Assembly: GCF_030817195.1 (NCBI RefSeq)
Contig: NZ_JAUSYZ010000001.1
Span: 3,968,001 to 4,032,000, forward strand
Direction of reading: 5' to 3'
Source: Arthrobacter globiformis
Lineage (GTDB): Bacteria > Actinomycetota > Actinomycetes > Actinomycetales > Micrococcaceae
DNA length: 64,000 nt
Shown: positions 49,571 through 58,674 of the stretch, one piece after another
Layout of the letters: every line of letters starts with the position of its first letter
Numbering within the stretch: the first letter of the stretch is position 1
Made by a program: the position numbers and the translations under genes
Notes under the pieces: generated by a model
Seen by the model: the letters and a program-made list of their open reading frames with translations, nothing else
Databases searched by the model: none
Told to the model about the DNA's origin: nothing

Positions 49571-50855
49571 ATGGCTGAAAACGCCACCGTCCCTGTACCC
49601 GGCACGGCCCCCGCAGCCGGCCCCAGCACGGTGCCGGCCACCGCCGCGGACACGAGCCCGGACAACCCCTGGCCGCTGCAGTTGCTCTCCCAGAAGCTCA
49701 AGACCCACATTGAGCGGGCACCGGCAGCCTGGGTTGAAGGTCAGGTCATCGAACTGAACCGGCGCGGCGGCAGTGCGTTCCTGACCCTCCGGGATGTTGA
49801 CGCCGAGATCTCCCTGCCCGCTTCCATCTGGTCCAAGTTACTCGACCGCCAGGAGACGCCACTTGAACGCGGAAGCCGGGTGGTTGCCCTGCTGAAGGCT
49901 GAGTTCTGGCTGAAGACCGGGCGTCTGAACATGTCCGTGAAGGACATCCGCCCGGTCGGATTGGGCGATCTCCTCGCACGGATAGAACGGCTGCGCCATG
50001 CCCTGGCCGCGGAAGGGCTGTTTGCCGAGTCGCGGAAAAAAGCGCCTTCCGCTGCTCCCCCACCGCATCGGGCTCATCACCGGCCGCGACTCCGATGCCA
50101 AGAAGGATGTTCTGCGCAACGCTGCCCTGCGCTGGCCGGCAGTCGAGTTCGAGATCCGCGAAGTCGCGGTGCAGGGCAACACCGCCGTATCCCAGATGGT
50201 TAAGGCGCTGCGCGAGCTCGATGCCCGTCCCGAGGTTGACGTCATCGTGATCGCCCGCGGCGGCGGAGCGCTGGAGGACCTGCTGCCGTTCAGCAGCGAG
50301 GAACTCATTCGCGCGGTCGCCGCCGCGGTGACTCCGGTGGTCAGCGCGATCGGACACGAGGCGGACCGGCCCATCCTGGACGACGTCGCCGATCTCCGGG
50401 CCTCAACGCCCACGGACGCAGCCAAGCGGATCGTGCCGGAAGTCTCGGAGGAACTCGCCCGCGTCCGGCAGGCTGAGGCCCAGCTGCGCCGTTCCGTCAC
50501 GCTGCTGGTGGCCCGGGAAACCGACCGTCTGGCGGCAGTCCGGTCCCGCCCCGTCCTGGCGGCTCCGGAGAGCATGATCACGGCGCGCGCGGACGATGTG
50601 GAACGGCTGGCCCAACGATCGACGGCGGCCATCAGCGCCGCCTTCACGAGGGCTTCCGACCAGCTGGTCCACCTTCAGGCCCAGGTCCGGGCCTTGTCAC
50701 CGCAGCAGACCCTGGACCGCGGTTACGCCGTGGTGCAGCTTTCCGGGTCCGGCGGTGCAGTTGTCCGCCAGCCCGCCCAGGCCCCGGCCGGAGCCGCGCT
50801 CTCGGTCCGGGTGGCCGGCGGGCGGTTCGGCGCGGAATCCACAGGCGCACCATGA
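49571..50855 (+). pseudogene. xseA: Exonuclease VII large subunit XseA, broken by a one-base frameshift
   Basis: Exonuclease VII degrades single-stranded DNA together with XseB. The N-terminal OB-fold part is read from ATG 49571 (PWPLQLLSQKLKTHIERAP, GQVIELNRRGGSAFLTLRD, up to GLFAESRKK at residue 157). The catalytic part continues in the +1 frame (KRLPLLPHRIGLITGRDSDA, VIVIARGGGALEDL, GHEADRPILDDVADLRASTP) to 50855. The switch falls on an A6 run at 50036-50041. Deleting one A would give one 427-residue protein of normal XseA length. It may be a real mutation or a sequence error. The second-frame ATG at 49998 is not a credible start. Confidence 0.88.
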
Positions 50856-50930
50856 ACCGAGACGCACCTTTAAGCCGGCCATGACGCCAGCACCTAATGA
50901 CATCACCACCGACATGACAGGCCAGAAAAC

Positions 50931-51191
50931 ATGACAGACCCGACCATCAACACAGAGCCGGCGAACAACACGGAGCAGCCCGGTCCCGCGCTTCCTCCGG
51001 ACATTGATGCCCTCAGCTACGAGGAAGCACGGGAGCAGCTGGTGGCCGTGGTCTCCAAGCTTGAGGCCGGCGGGACCAGCCTCGAGGACTCCCTGGCCCT
51101 GTGGGAACGGGGCGAGGCATTGGCGCGGCGCTGTGAGGAATGGCTGGAGGGCGCCAGGAAGAGGCTCGCGGCTGCCCGCAAGGACAACTAA
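50931..51191 (+). CDS. xseB: Exonuclease VII small subunit
   Basis: An 86-residue helical subunit. The XseB core is LSYEEAREQLVAVVSKLEAG, then SLEDSLALWERGEALARRCE (about residues 28-68). The first 25 residues are a low-complexity acidic extension. It starts 75 bp after the xseA frame and is intact, which suggests the xseA lesion is recent or artificial. Confidence 0.92.
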   Translation: MTDPTINTEPANNTEQPGPALPPDIDALSYEEAREQLVAVVSKLEAGGTSLEDSLALWERGEALARRCEEWLEGARKRLAAARKDN

Positions 51192-51226
51192 CGCCGGCGG
51201 AGAGTTAGCCGGAGGTTAGGCCCGGT

Positions 51227-52081
51227 TCAGGACCTCTCGACGAGGCGCCGCTCGGCTTCGACGTCGAACTCGGCCTTGGGCCACTCCAATTCGAGCTCGC
51301 CGAGCCCCTCCAGCAGCAGCTGCTGAACCGCTATGCGCGCATACCATTTCTTGCTGGCCGGCACGACGTACCAGGGCGCATGGTCCGTGTTGGTGGCATC
51401 GAAGGCTGCCTGATAGGCGGCCATGTAGTCGTCCCAGAAGGCGCGCTGTTTCAGGTCCTCGGTGTTGTACTTCCAGTGCTTGGCCGGATTGTCCAGCCGG
51501 GCCAGGAGCCGCTCTTTCTGCTCGTCATTGCTGATGTGCAGCATGACCTTGATGACCTTCGTGCCTACTGCAACCTGCCGGGCTTCGAACTCGTTGATCG
51601 CCCTGTAGCGGCGTTCAATTTCCTTCGGGTCCACCCAGCGGTGGACGCGGTGGATCAGGACATCCTCGTAGTGGGACCGGTCAAAGACCCCCAGCATGCC
51701 GGCGCCCGGAACTTCCCTTTCGATGCGCCAGAGAAAGTCGTAGGCGCGTTCCTCTGGCGTGGGGGCCTTAAAGGATTTGAACTGTACGCCCTGCGGATCC
51801 ATGGCGCCCAGGACGTGCTTCACGATTCCGCCCTTGCCGGCGGTGTCCATTCCCTGCAGGATCAGCAGGACGCGCTTGGTGCCGCCAAACTTGGACTCGG
51901 CAAACAGCTTTTCCTGGAGCGACGCGAGCTTGTCATCCAGCCCCTCAAGGAGCGTCTCGCCGTCGGCCTTGTTCCCGGGATAACCCGGGGTGGTGTCCGG
52001 ATCAACATCCGCCAGCTTGAACCTCTTGCCGACTTTCAAGGATTCGGAGGGGAACTTCGTGAATTCCGCAACGCCGGCCAT
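51227..52081 (-). CDS. ppk2: Polyphosphate kinase 2 (PPK2 family)
   Basis: A 284-residue enzyme that moves phosphate between polyphosphate and nucleotides. Walker A is LILQGMDTAGKGGIVKHVLG near residue 73, the lid/Asp region FDRSHYEDVLIHRVHRW near 133, and the partner motif HISNDEQKERLLARLDNP near 180. The length fits a single-domain class. I chose ATG 52081 with AGAGG before it; the longer frame to 52642 is shadow. It is 36 bp downstream of the aminotransferase. Confidence 0.9.
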   Translation of the reverse strand: MAGVAEFTKFPSESLKVGKRFKLADVDPDTTPGYPGNKADGETLLEGLDDKLASLQEKLFAESKFGGTKRVLLILQGMDTAGKGGIVKHVLGAMDPQGVQFKSFKAPTPEERAYDFLWRIEREVPGAGMLGVFDRSHYEDVLIHRVHRWVDPKEIERRYRAINEFEARQVAVGTKVIKVMLHISNDEQKERLLARLDNPAKHWKYNTEDLKQRAFWDDYMAAYQAAFDATNTDHAPWYVVPASKKWYARIAVQQLLLEGLGELELEWPKAEFDVEAERRLVERS

Positions 52082-52116
52082 GGGGACCTCTTTCCACTGT
52101 TGTCTGTGGGTAAAGG

Positions 52117-53337
52117 CTAATTCCCCTGATACCTGCTGAGGAAGTCTCCCATGCGGCCAATTGCTTCCTCGATGTCCTTGACGTTCGGCAGGGTCACCAT
52201 CCGGAAGTGGTCGGGCCGGACCCAGTTGAACGCCCGGCCGTGCGAGACCAGGATCTTCTGTTCCTTGAGGAGATCCAAGACAAACTTTTCGTCGTCCCGG
52301 ATGTTGTAGACCTCCGGGTCCAGCTTGGGGAACAGGTAGAGGGCTCCGCGCGCCTGCTGGGTGCTGACGCCGGGGATGGCGTTGAGCATCTCGTACGCCT
52401 TGTTGCGCTGTTCCAGCAACCGGCCGCCGGGCAGGATGAGGTCGCTGATGCTCTGGTATCCGCCCAGGGCAGTCTGGATGGCGTGCTGGGCGGGGACGTT
52501 GGCGCAGAGCCGCATGTTGGCCAGCAGATTTATGCCTTCGAGGTAATCCGCGGCCTCCTTCTTGGGTCCGGAGATGGCCATCCATCCCGCGCGGTAGCCG
52601 CAGACGCGGTAGGCCTTGGACAGCCCGCTGAAGGTCAGGCACAGCACGTCGTCGCCGGTGAGCCCGGCCAGGTTCACGTGCACGGCGTCCTCGTAGAGGA
52701 TCTTCTCGTAGATTTCGTCGGCGAAGATCACCAGCCCGTGCTTTTCGGCCAGGGCAACGATCTTGCGCAGCGTGCTTTCCGGGTATACGGCGCCGGTGGG
52801 GTTGTTCGGGTTGATGACCACGATCCCCTTGGTGCTGGGCGTGATCTTGGCCTTGAGGTCTTCCAAGTCGGGCTGCCAGCCGGACTCCTCATCGCAGAGG
52901 TAGTGCACGGGACGGCCGCCGGCCAGCGCCACGGAGGCGGTCCACAGCGGATAGTCCGGGGTGGGGATCAGGATTTCGTCGCCGTCGTCGAGCAGTGCCA
53001 TCAGCGACATGGTGATCAGCTCGCTGACACCGTTGCCCAGGTAGATGTCGTCCACGTGGATGCTTTGGATGCCGCGGGTCTGGTAGTACTGCGAGACGGC
53101 GGTGCGGGCCGAGAAGATGCCGCGGGAATCGCTGTATCCCTGGGCGTGGGGCAGGTGGCGGATCATGTCCACCAAAATCGCGTCCGGCGCTTCAAAACCG
53201 AAGGGTGCGGGGTTGCCGATGTTCAGTTTGAGGATGCGGTGACCCTCTGCCTCCATCTGCTGGGCGGCCTGAAGAATCGGTCCACGGATGTCGTAAAGGA
53301 CATTATGAAGCTTGGTGGACTGCTTGAATTCTGCCAT
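52117..53337 (-). CDS. PLP-dependent aminotransferase (AlaA/AspC-like)
   Basis: A 406-residue fold-type-I aminotransferase. Motifs are GNPAPFGFEAPDAIL near residue 40, GNGVSELITMSLMAL near 103, VINPNNPTGAVYP near 174, FADEIYEKILYED near 208 and the PLP-lysine region FSGLSKAYRVCGYRAGW near 238. It is close to E. coli AlaA (alanine/glutamate-pyruvate). The substrate is inferred, not proven. Confidence 0.87.
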   Translation of the reverse strand: MAEFKQSTKLHNVLYDIRGPILQAAQQMEAEGHRILKLNIGNPAPFGFEAPDAILVDMIRHLPHAQGYSDSRGIFSARTAVSQYYQTRGIQSIHVDDIYLGNGVSELITMSLMALLDDGDEILIPTPDYPLWTASVALAGGRPVHYLCDEESGWQPDLEDLKAKITPSTKGIVVINPNNPTGAVYPESTLRKIVALAEKHGLVIFADEIYEKILYEDAVHVNLAGLTGDDVLCLTFSGLSKAYRVCGYRAGWMAISGPKKEAADYLEGINLLANMRLCANVPAQHAIQTALGGYQSISDLILPGGRLLEQRNKAYEMLNAIPGVSTQQARGALYLFPKLDPEVYNIRDDEKFVLDLLKEQKILVSHGRAFNWVRPDHFRMVTLPNVKDIEEAIGRMGDFLSRYQGN

Positions 53338-53416
53338 TCATCAAATATGCCACAAGCGGGATGTACTTCCGGGGAGACGTGCCTCACATAGTAACCGCGG
53401 ACGTAACGGGCCAGCG

Positions 53417-53457
53417 GACGGCGGCTGCCGGTCCGCGCGGAACCGGCAGCCGCCGTC
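53417..53457. terminator. Hairpin after the osmoprotectant ABC operon
   Basis: GACGGCGGCTGCCGGT and ACCGGCAGCCGCCGTC are perfect 16-bp arms with a 9-nt loop, 26 bp past the binding-protein stop. There is no U-tract. Confidence 0.65.
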
Positions 53458-53482
53458 GTACTCATTTAGTAAGCCGCAGCGC

Positions 53483-54442
53483 CTACTTGACGATGCCCTT
53501 GTCCTTGAGCCACGCGGCAGCCGCATCCTTGGCGTTCTGCTTCTGGCTTCCGCTCACCGCACGGTTGAGGTTAATCAGGTCGTCCGTGGTGAGGGTCTTG
53601 GAGACGTTGTTCAGCGCCTCCTTGGCCTTGTCCGTCACCTTCGCGTCGTTGTAGAGCGGGAGCACCTGCTGGGCCTTGAAGTTGTTCTTCGGGTCCTCCA
53701 GCACAACGAGGTCGTTGTCCGCGATGGACGGCGTGGTGGTGAAGATGTCGGCCACCTGCACCTCGTCGCTCAGAAGCGCCTGCAGCGTGAGGTTGCCGCC
53801 GCCGTCGCTGAACGGCTTGAGCGCCTTGAGCTCGCAGTTGTAGTTCTTCTTGAGCCCGGGGAACCCGTAGGACCGGGTTTCGAATGTGGCAGGCGCGGCC
53901 ATGGTCAGGTCCTTGCAGACCTTGGCCAGGTCCTCGATGGACTTCAGCTGGTACTTTTCCGCGGTGGCCTTGGTGACCACCATGGCGTCCTTGTCCTCGG
54001 CCTTGGACGGCTCAAGCACGGCGAGTCCCTGCGGCAGTTTGCCCGGAAGTGCCTTATAGACGTCCTCCGGCGTGACCTCGCCAGCCTGCGCGTCGACGTG
54101 GGACAGAAGGTTGCCGGAATAATCGGGCACCACATCCACGGATCCGTCCTGGACGGCCTTGAAGTAGATCTCGCGGGAGCCGATGTTCGGCTTGGTGGTG
54201 GCCGTGACTCCGGCCGCGTTCAAAGCTCCCGCGTAGATTTCGGCGATGATCTGGCTTTCCGGGAAGTCCGCGGAGCCGACGACGAGGGAACCGCCGGAGG
54301 TGGCGCCGCCGGTTGCACTCGTGGAGGGGGAAGACAGCGGATTGCCGCTGCTGCAGGCGGACAGGGCAAGGGCGACGCCGACACCGGCGGCAAGGCCGCC
54401 CAGGCCACGGCGGGTAAGAGTCGTGCGGACGGGGTACTTCAT
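53483..54442 (-). CDS. Osmoprotectant-type substrate-binding lipoprotein (OpuCC/ProX-like)
   Basis: A 319-residue lipoprotein. The signal LAAGVGVALALSAC ends at the lipobox. The mature domain is OpuAC-like: VVGSADFPESQIIAEIYAGA near residue 52, DGSVDVVPDYSGNLLSHVDA near 97 and QVADIFTTTPSIADNDLVVL near 235. It probably binds glycine betaine, choline or carnitine. The start ATG 54442 overlaps the permease stop as ATGA. Confidence 0.87.
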   Translation of the reverse strand: MKYPVRTTLTRRGLGGLAAGVGVALALSACSSGNPLSSPSTSATGGATSGGSLVVGSADFPESQIIAEIYAGALNAAGVTATTKPNIGSREIYFKAVQDGSVDVVPDYSGNLLSHVDAQAGEVTPEDVYKALPGKLPQGLAVLEPSKAEDKDAMVVTKATAEKYQLKSIEDLAKVCKDLTMAAPATFETRSYGFPGLKKNYNCELKALKPFSDGGGNLTLQALLSDEVQVADIFTTTPSIADNDLVVLEDPKNNFKAQQVLPLYNDAKVTDKAKEALNNVSKTLTTDDLINLNRAVSGSQKQNAKDAAAAWLKDKGIVK

Positions 54443-55182
54443 GCGGTGCCTCCTTGAACAGCGGCAGCCGCGGGCGCGGCAGCCGAGAGATCTGCGGCGG
54501 CCTTGCGGCCGCCCTTGGAACGTGCGGAAAGTCCCGGTGAAACGACCAGCCGCTGCACGGCCGCCAGGACGAGGTCGACGACGATCGCCAGCGCCGCGAT
54601 AAGGAGCGAACCTGCCAGCATCCGAGGGAAGTCCTGGAGCACCAGCCCGTCGAACAGGTAGCGTCCCAGGCCGCCGAGCGGAAGGTAGGCCACCACCGAC
54701 ACCGTGGCGATCACCTGCAGCACGGCGGTGCGGATGCCGCCGAACATCACGAGGAGCCCGTTGGGAACTTCCACGCCGAACAGGACCTGCAGCTCTTTCA
54801 TGCCCATGGCGCGGGCGGCGTCCACCACGCTGGCATCCACACTGGAAATGCCAGCGTACGTGCCGGCCAGCAGCGGCGGGACTGTGAGGATGACCAGCGC
54901 CCACACCGGCGGCATGAGGCCGCTTCCGGCAACGAGTGCGAACAGCACCAGCAGTCCGAGTGTGGGCAGCGCCCGGAGGGCTCCGGCTACGGCCACCGCC
55001 ACCACGCGGCCCCTGCCCGTGTGGCCGATGTAGAGCCCCACCGGCACGGCAATGGCCGCGGCGATGAGCAGGACCAGGCCGCTGTACTGCAGGTGTTCGA
55101 GGAGGCGCACGGGTATCCCGCCCGGGCCGGACCAGTGCGCAGGGTCGGCGAGCCACGCGAAAGTTTGCGTGAAGATGTTCAT
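54439..55182 (-). CDS. Osmoprotectant ABC permease (ProW/OpuCD-like), second
   Basis: A 247-residue permease with about six helices. The ProW signature is LRALPTLGLLVLFALVAGSG near residue 65 and the coupling loop DASVVDAARAMGMKELQVLFGVEVPNG near 115 (key residues AARAMGM). A 25-residue Ala-rich tail follows. I chose ATG 55182, which overlaps the first permease as ATGA. Confidence 0.87.
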   Translation of the reverse strand: MNIFTQTFAWLADPAHWSGPGGIPVRLLEHLQYSGLVLLIAAAIAVPVGLYIGHTGRGRVVAVAVAGALRALPTLGLLVLFALVAGSGLMPPVWALVILTVPPLLAGTYAGISSVDASVVDAARAMGMKELQVLFGVEVPNGLLVMFGGIRTAVLQVIATVSVVAYLPLGGLGRYLFDGLVLQDFPRMLAGSLLIAALAIVVDLVLAAVQRLVVSPGLSARSKGGRKAAADLSAAAPAAAAVQGGTA

Positions 55183-55892
55183 GAGCCGGCCCCCGCATGC
55201 ACCTTGGCGTCGGCGAGGAATTCGGCGCCGGACCTGGCGTTCGCGCCGGTCCTTACGGAGCCTGCCCTGGTCCATGGTGTGAGGATCCGTTCCAGGATCA
55301 CCAGCAGGGCGTCCATCACCAGGGCCAGCAGCAGGATGGCGACAATCCCCACCACCACCTCGGTGACGAAGTTCCGCTGCAGCCCGTCCGTGAACAGCAT
55401 CCCGAGGTTCCCGACCCCCAGCAGGGCGGCGACGCTCACCAGGGAAATGTTGCTCACCGACACGACGCGCAGGCCGGCGAACATCACGGGCAGGGAAAGC
55501 GGCAGGTCGATCTGCAGGAACCGGGCGGCGGGCTTGTAGCCCATGGCCACGGCCGCTTGCCGGAGGTCATCATCCACGGAATCGAAGGCGTCCATGGCGG
55601 CCCGCACCAGCAGCGCAACCGCGTAAATGGTCAGGGCGACAATGACGTTCAGCGGGTCAAGGATCCGGGTTCCCAGCAGCGGCGGCAGGATGATGAACAG
55701 GGCCAGCGAGGGGATGGTGTAGAGCAGGGAACTCACGGTGGCCACGAGCTGCCGGAGTGCGCTGTGCCGCCGAGAGAACTGCGCCAGCGGGATGGAGATC
55801 AGCAGGCCCAGGACCATCGGAACCAGGGCCAGGACCAGGTGCTGGCCGGCCCGTTCAAAGACCATGGAGCTGTTCGCCAGGAACCACTCCAT
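55179..55892 (-). CDS. Osmoprotectant ABC permease (ProW/OpuCB-like), first
   Basis: A 237-residue permease. YTIPSLALFIILPPLLGTRI near residue 58 and AVAMGYKPAARFLQIDLPLS (coupling loop) near 112 mark the family. The C-terminal 35 residues are polar and extra. Its start shares one base with the ATPase stop (TGATG). Confidence 0.87.
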   Translation of the reverse strand: MEWFLANSSMVFERAGQHLVLALVPMVLGLLISIPLAQFSRRHSALRQLVATVSSLLYTIPSLALFIILPPLLGTRILDPLNVIVALTIYAVALLVRAAMDAFDSVDDDLRQAAVAMGYKPAARFLQIDLPLSLPVMFAGLRVVSVSNISLVSVAALLGVGNLGMLFTDGLQRNFVTEVVVGIVAILLLALVMDALLVILERILTPWTRAGSVRTGANARSGAEFLADAKVHAGAGS

Positions 55893-56980
55893 CAGGGTGC
55901 GCCCTGCCGGGTCTGACGCGCGGACTCGATGACGGAGAGCACCTCCGCGCCCTTGACGACGCCGGCAACCTTGCCGTCTCCGTCGACCGCCACGCCGAGC
56001 CCCGACGGCGAAGACAGCGCGGCGTCCAGGGCACGCCGCAGGGTATCGCCCGGTCGGAACAGTGAGCCGCCGGGAATGAGCTGGGAGTCAAGGCCGGGGC
56101 CTTCCCAGCCCAGCGGGCGCTGCTGTTCATCCACCACCAGGCGCCAGCTTTCCGGATGCGCACCGGCGTCCCCGCCCCGGGTGACCGTTTCAACGGGATG
56201 GACCGCAACGCCGTCGGCCGTGGTGAACGCGAGGTGCCGGAACCCGCGGTCCCGGCCGACGAACGAAGCGACGAACTCGTTCGCCGGTGCCCGGAGGATC
56301 TCCTCCGGAGTGGCGTACTGCGCCAGCTTGCCGCCGACGGCGAAGACCGCCACCTTGTCCCCCAGCACGGTGGCCTCGTCGATGTCGTGGGTAACAAAGA
56401 CGATTGTCTTGGCCAGGTCGCGCTGCAGGCGGAGGAGCTCCTGCTGCAGTTCGTCGCGGACCACGGGATCCACGGCACTGAAGGGCTCGTCCATCAGCAG
56501 GACCGGCGGATCGGCGGCGAGCGCCCGGGCCACGCCGACGCGCTGTTGCTGGCCGCCCGAGAGCTGCGAGGGGTACCGCTTGCCCAGCGACGGCGCCAGC
56601 CCCACGACGTCGAGCAGTTCTTCCGCGCGCTTGCGGGCGTCGGCTTTCGAGACGCCGTTCAGCCGGGGCACGGTGGCGATGTTGTCCACCACGGAGCGGT
56701 GCGGCATCAGCCCGGACGACTGCATCACGTAGCCCATGGAGCGCCTGAGCTCGGCCGCCGGTACGGAGGTGACGTCCCGCCCGCCCACGGTGATGGTCCC
56801 GGACGTGGGCTCCACCATCCGGTTGATCATGCGGAGGGAGGTGGTCTTGCCGCAGCCTGATGGTCCTACGAACACCGTGATGGAGCCCCGGTCAATGGAC
56901 ATGGTCAGCTGGTCTACCGCTGGTTGCCCGCCCTGATACTGCTTGGTGACGCTCTGGAACTCAATCATGGCTTCGGCCAT
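55892..56980 (-). CDS. Osmoprotectant ABC ATPase (OpuCA/ProV-like)
   Basis: A 362-residue ATPase and first gene of the four-gene operon. Walker A is GPSGCGKTTSLRMINR near residue 40, signature LSGGQQQRVGVARALA near 137, Walker B LLMDEPFSAVDPVVR and H-loop VTHDIDEA. The segment MVEPTSGTITVGGRDV is typical of ProV. The C-terminal 110 residues hold a degenerate CBS-like pair (TRALDAALS-type segment GDTLRRALDAALSSPSGLGV), the region that senses ionic strength in OpuA/OpuC. Confidence 0.88.
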   Translation of the reverse strand: MAEAMIEFQSVTKQYQGGQPAVDQLTMSIDRGSITVFVGPSGCGKTTSLRMINRMVEPTSGTITVGGRDVTSVPAAELRRSMGYVMQSSGLMPHRSVVDNIATVPRLNGVSKADARKRAEELLDVVGLAPSLGKRYPSQLSGGQQQRVGVARALAADPPVLLMDEPFSAVDPVVRDELQQELLRLQRDLAKTIVFVTHDIDEATVLGDKVAVFAVGGKLAQYATPEEILRAPANEFVASFVGRDRGFRHLAFTTADGVAVHPVETVTRGGDAGAHPESWRLVVDEQQRPLGWEGPGLDSQLIPGGSLFRPGDTLRRALDAALSSPSGLGVAVDGDGKVAGVVKGAEVLSVIESARQTRQGAP

Positions 56981-57179
56981 ACCCGGCTTACCTAACTGTT
57001 GGGCGGCAACATCGGACGGTAAAGCGAACTGATCATAAGCACGCTGTTTTTTGGCTGTAAAGCACGTCTTGACACAGCGTAACCAGTGCCCGAAGCAAAA
57101 CCGCCGCAGGCGCGGATACCGTAATCATTCGGAGACCAACACTGGTGATTCGGCGCCCTCCCCCGCCCGGATGGGTGGA

Positions 57180-57244
57180 GGAGTTTTTGTCCAGATATTG
57201 GGCCCAAATGCCCCCGGACGGGCCATTATCTGGACAAAAACTCC
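57180..57244. repeat. 65-bp palindromic element beside rsgA
   Basis: GGAGTTTTTGTCCAGATA (57180-57197) and TATCTGGACAAAAACTCC (57227-57244) are perfect 18-bp inverted arms. The interior is also partly palindromic (TTGGGCCC ... GGGCCAT). It ends 4 bp before the rsgA stop. It is larger and more symmetric than a normal terminator and could be a MITE/REP-type insertion that also stops transcription. Confidence 0.75.
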
Positions 57245-57248
57245 AGCC

Positions 57249-58310
57249 TCAGGAATGGCGGTAGCGTTCGGCGGCCCGCTGGCTCCGGCCGGCCACCACC
57301 ACCTTCTGATGCCAATCCCGCTGGTACGCCCTTCTCGCCGCAGCGTCGTGGCGCCGCTCAAGGGCAGCGAGCTCGCGCTGGAGCTTGAGGTAGCTGGCCC
57401 ACCGCCTCTCCTCGAGGGACCCGCCGTCGAGCGCGGCCCGGACGGCGCACCCGGGTTCCGTGTCATGGGCGCAGTCGGAGAAGCGGCACTGCTCAAAGAG
57501 CGCCTGCAGGTCGCCGAACATCTCCTCCATGCCGTCCTCGGCGTCGAACAGCCCGAAGCCGCGGACGCCGGGAGTGTCCATCAGCACCGCGCCGTTGGGC
57601 AGCGGCACCAGCTCCCGCGACGTCGTGGTGTGCCGGCCCCTGCCATCGGTGGCCCGCACGTCGCCGGTTGGCTGGATATGGTGCCCCACGAGCGCATTGA
57701 TGAGTGTGGATTTTCCGGCGCCGGAGGGGCCCAGCAGGGCGAGCGTCCACGCCGGCTGCACGCGGGAGAGCAGTTCGTCGATGCCGTCCCCCTGCTCCGC
57801 CGAGGTGGTCACCACGTCCACGCCGGCTGCCTGCAGGATCACCTTCCCGACGACGTCATCGGCGATGTCCGACAGGTCAGCCTTCGTGATGATCACCAGG
57901 GGTGTGGCGCCGGAATCCCAGACGGCAACCAGTGTCCGTTCAAGCCTGTTGTGGCTCAGCGGACGGTCCACGGGAACAACCACGCCCACCATGTCGATGT
58001 TCGCGGCGAGGACCTGCGCCTCCGTGGACTGGTCAAAGGCACGCTTGCGGCTCAACTCGGACGTGCGCGGAAGAACCCCGACGACGGCCGGTTCCGCTGC
58101 CCCGTTGCGGCCAAGCCAGATCCAGTCACCGGTGGCCGGTACGGTATGGGCCGGGTACGGCAGGTGCACGAGACCGTCGGCCGTAGCCGCGACAATCCGG
58201 TTACGGTCCACCCGGACGACGCGGGCGGCCGCCTCGCCGGTGACAGCCGGATGGGCCGCAAAGTGCTGCGCCACCGCCTCCGTGAAACCGTACGGAACCG
58301 GGCCAGGCAT
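57249..58310 (-). CDS. rsgA: Ribosome small-subunit GTPase RsgA
   Basis: A 353-residue circularly permuted GTPase that checks 30S assembly. The G motifs come in permuted order: TKAD (G4), then SAEQGDG (G5), then LLGPSGAGKSTLINALVG (G1) and DTPGVRGFGL (G3). The zinc finger C-x4-C-x-H-x5-C is present (CRFSDCAHDTEPGC). The N-terminal part (VRVDRNRIVAATADGLVHLP) is OB-like. I chose ATG 58310 (MPGPVPYGF); the frame is open to 58451 but that stretch has no homology. Confidence 0.92.
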   Translation of the reverse strand: MPGPVPYGFTEAVAQHFAAHPAVTGEAAARVVRVDRNRIVAATADGLVHLPYPAHTVPATGDWIWLGRNGAAEPAVVGVLPRTSELSRKRAFDQSTEAQVLAANIDMVGVVVPVDRPLSHNRLERTLVAVWDSGATPLVIITKADLSDIADDVVGKVILQAAGVDVVTTSAEQGDGIDELLSRVQPAWTLALLGPSGAGKSTLINALVGHHIQPTGDVRATDGRGRHTTTSRELVPLPNGAVLMDTPGVRGFGLFDAEDGMEEMFGDLQALFEQCRFSDCAHDTEPGCAVRAALDGGSLEERRWASYLKLQRELAALERRHDAAARRAYQRDWHQKVVVAGRSQRAAERYRHS

Positions 58311-58674
58311 GGGGTCAGGTTTTATTGAACGGGTCTGGTTTTGTAGCTGGTTGGCACGAATGCCGGAAGAATTTTTCACTGTGAACCTCGGGTTGGCCCC
58401 GAAGCGCCGCCGGTGGTCCATGTGGTGAGCTGAGCGCAGTGCGCTGTGCACAGAGAGCGCTGGACTGGTTACGAGCGGGCAGCAGCGGGGGCAGGAGTAA
58501 TGAGAGTGCTTTCGACAAGGCGCGGAGCGCGCACGAATTCTGCAGTCATCAGGTCCACCTCCCCGGTGCGAAGTTCATGCCAGACTGGCCGCCGCCGGAC
58601 AGAACATCCGGGGACTCCCCCAGAATAGCCAGCGGGGCGCCCGCTGGCTAGGGAAACCATGCTGTGGCCGAAAT
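58311..58674. other. Gap between rsgA and the Nudix gene
   Basis: 364 bp without a convincing gene. It contains a hairpin, TAGCCAGCGGG-GCG-CCCGCTGGCTA (58626-58650), with perfect 11-bp arms just after the Nudix stop, a possible terminator for it. The rest is unassigned. Confidence 0.45.
58626..58650 (-). terminator. Hairpin after the Nudix gene
   Basis: TAGCCAGCGGG and CCCGCTGGCTA are perfect 11-bp arms around a GCG loop, 25 bp past the Nudix stop on the minus strand. No U-tract follows. Confidence 0.5.

Noticed and set aside
50036..50042. A6G at the xseA break as a programmed -1 frameshift site like dnaX
   Set aside because: The phase is wrong: the shift needed is +1, and the zero frame reads AAA AAA GCG rather than A AAA AAG in the slippery phase.
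49998..50855. Second xseA frame as an independent gene
   Set aside because: Its first codons (MPWPRKGC) overlap the upstream XseA frame and have no family match before KRLPLLP. It is the frameshifted continuation.
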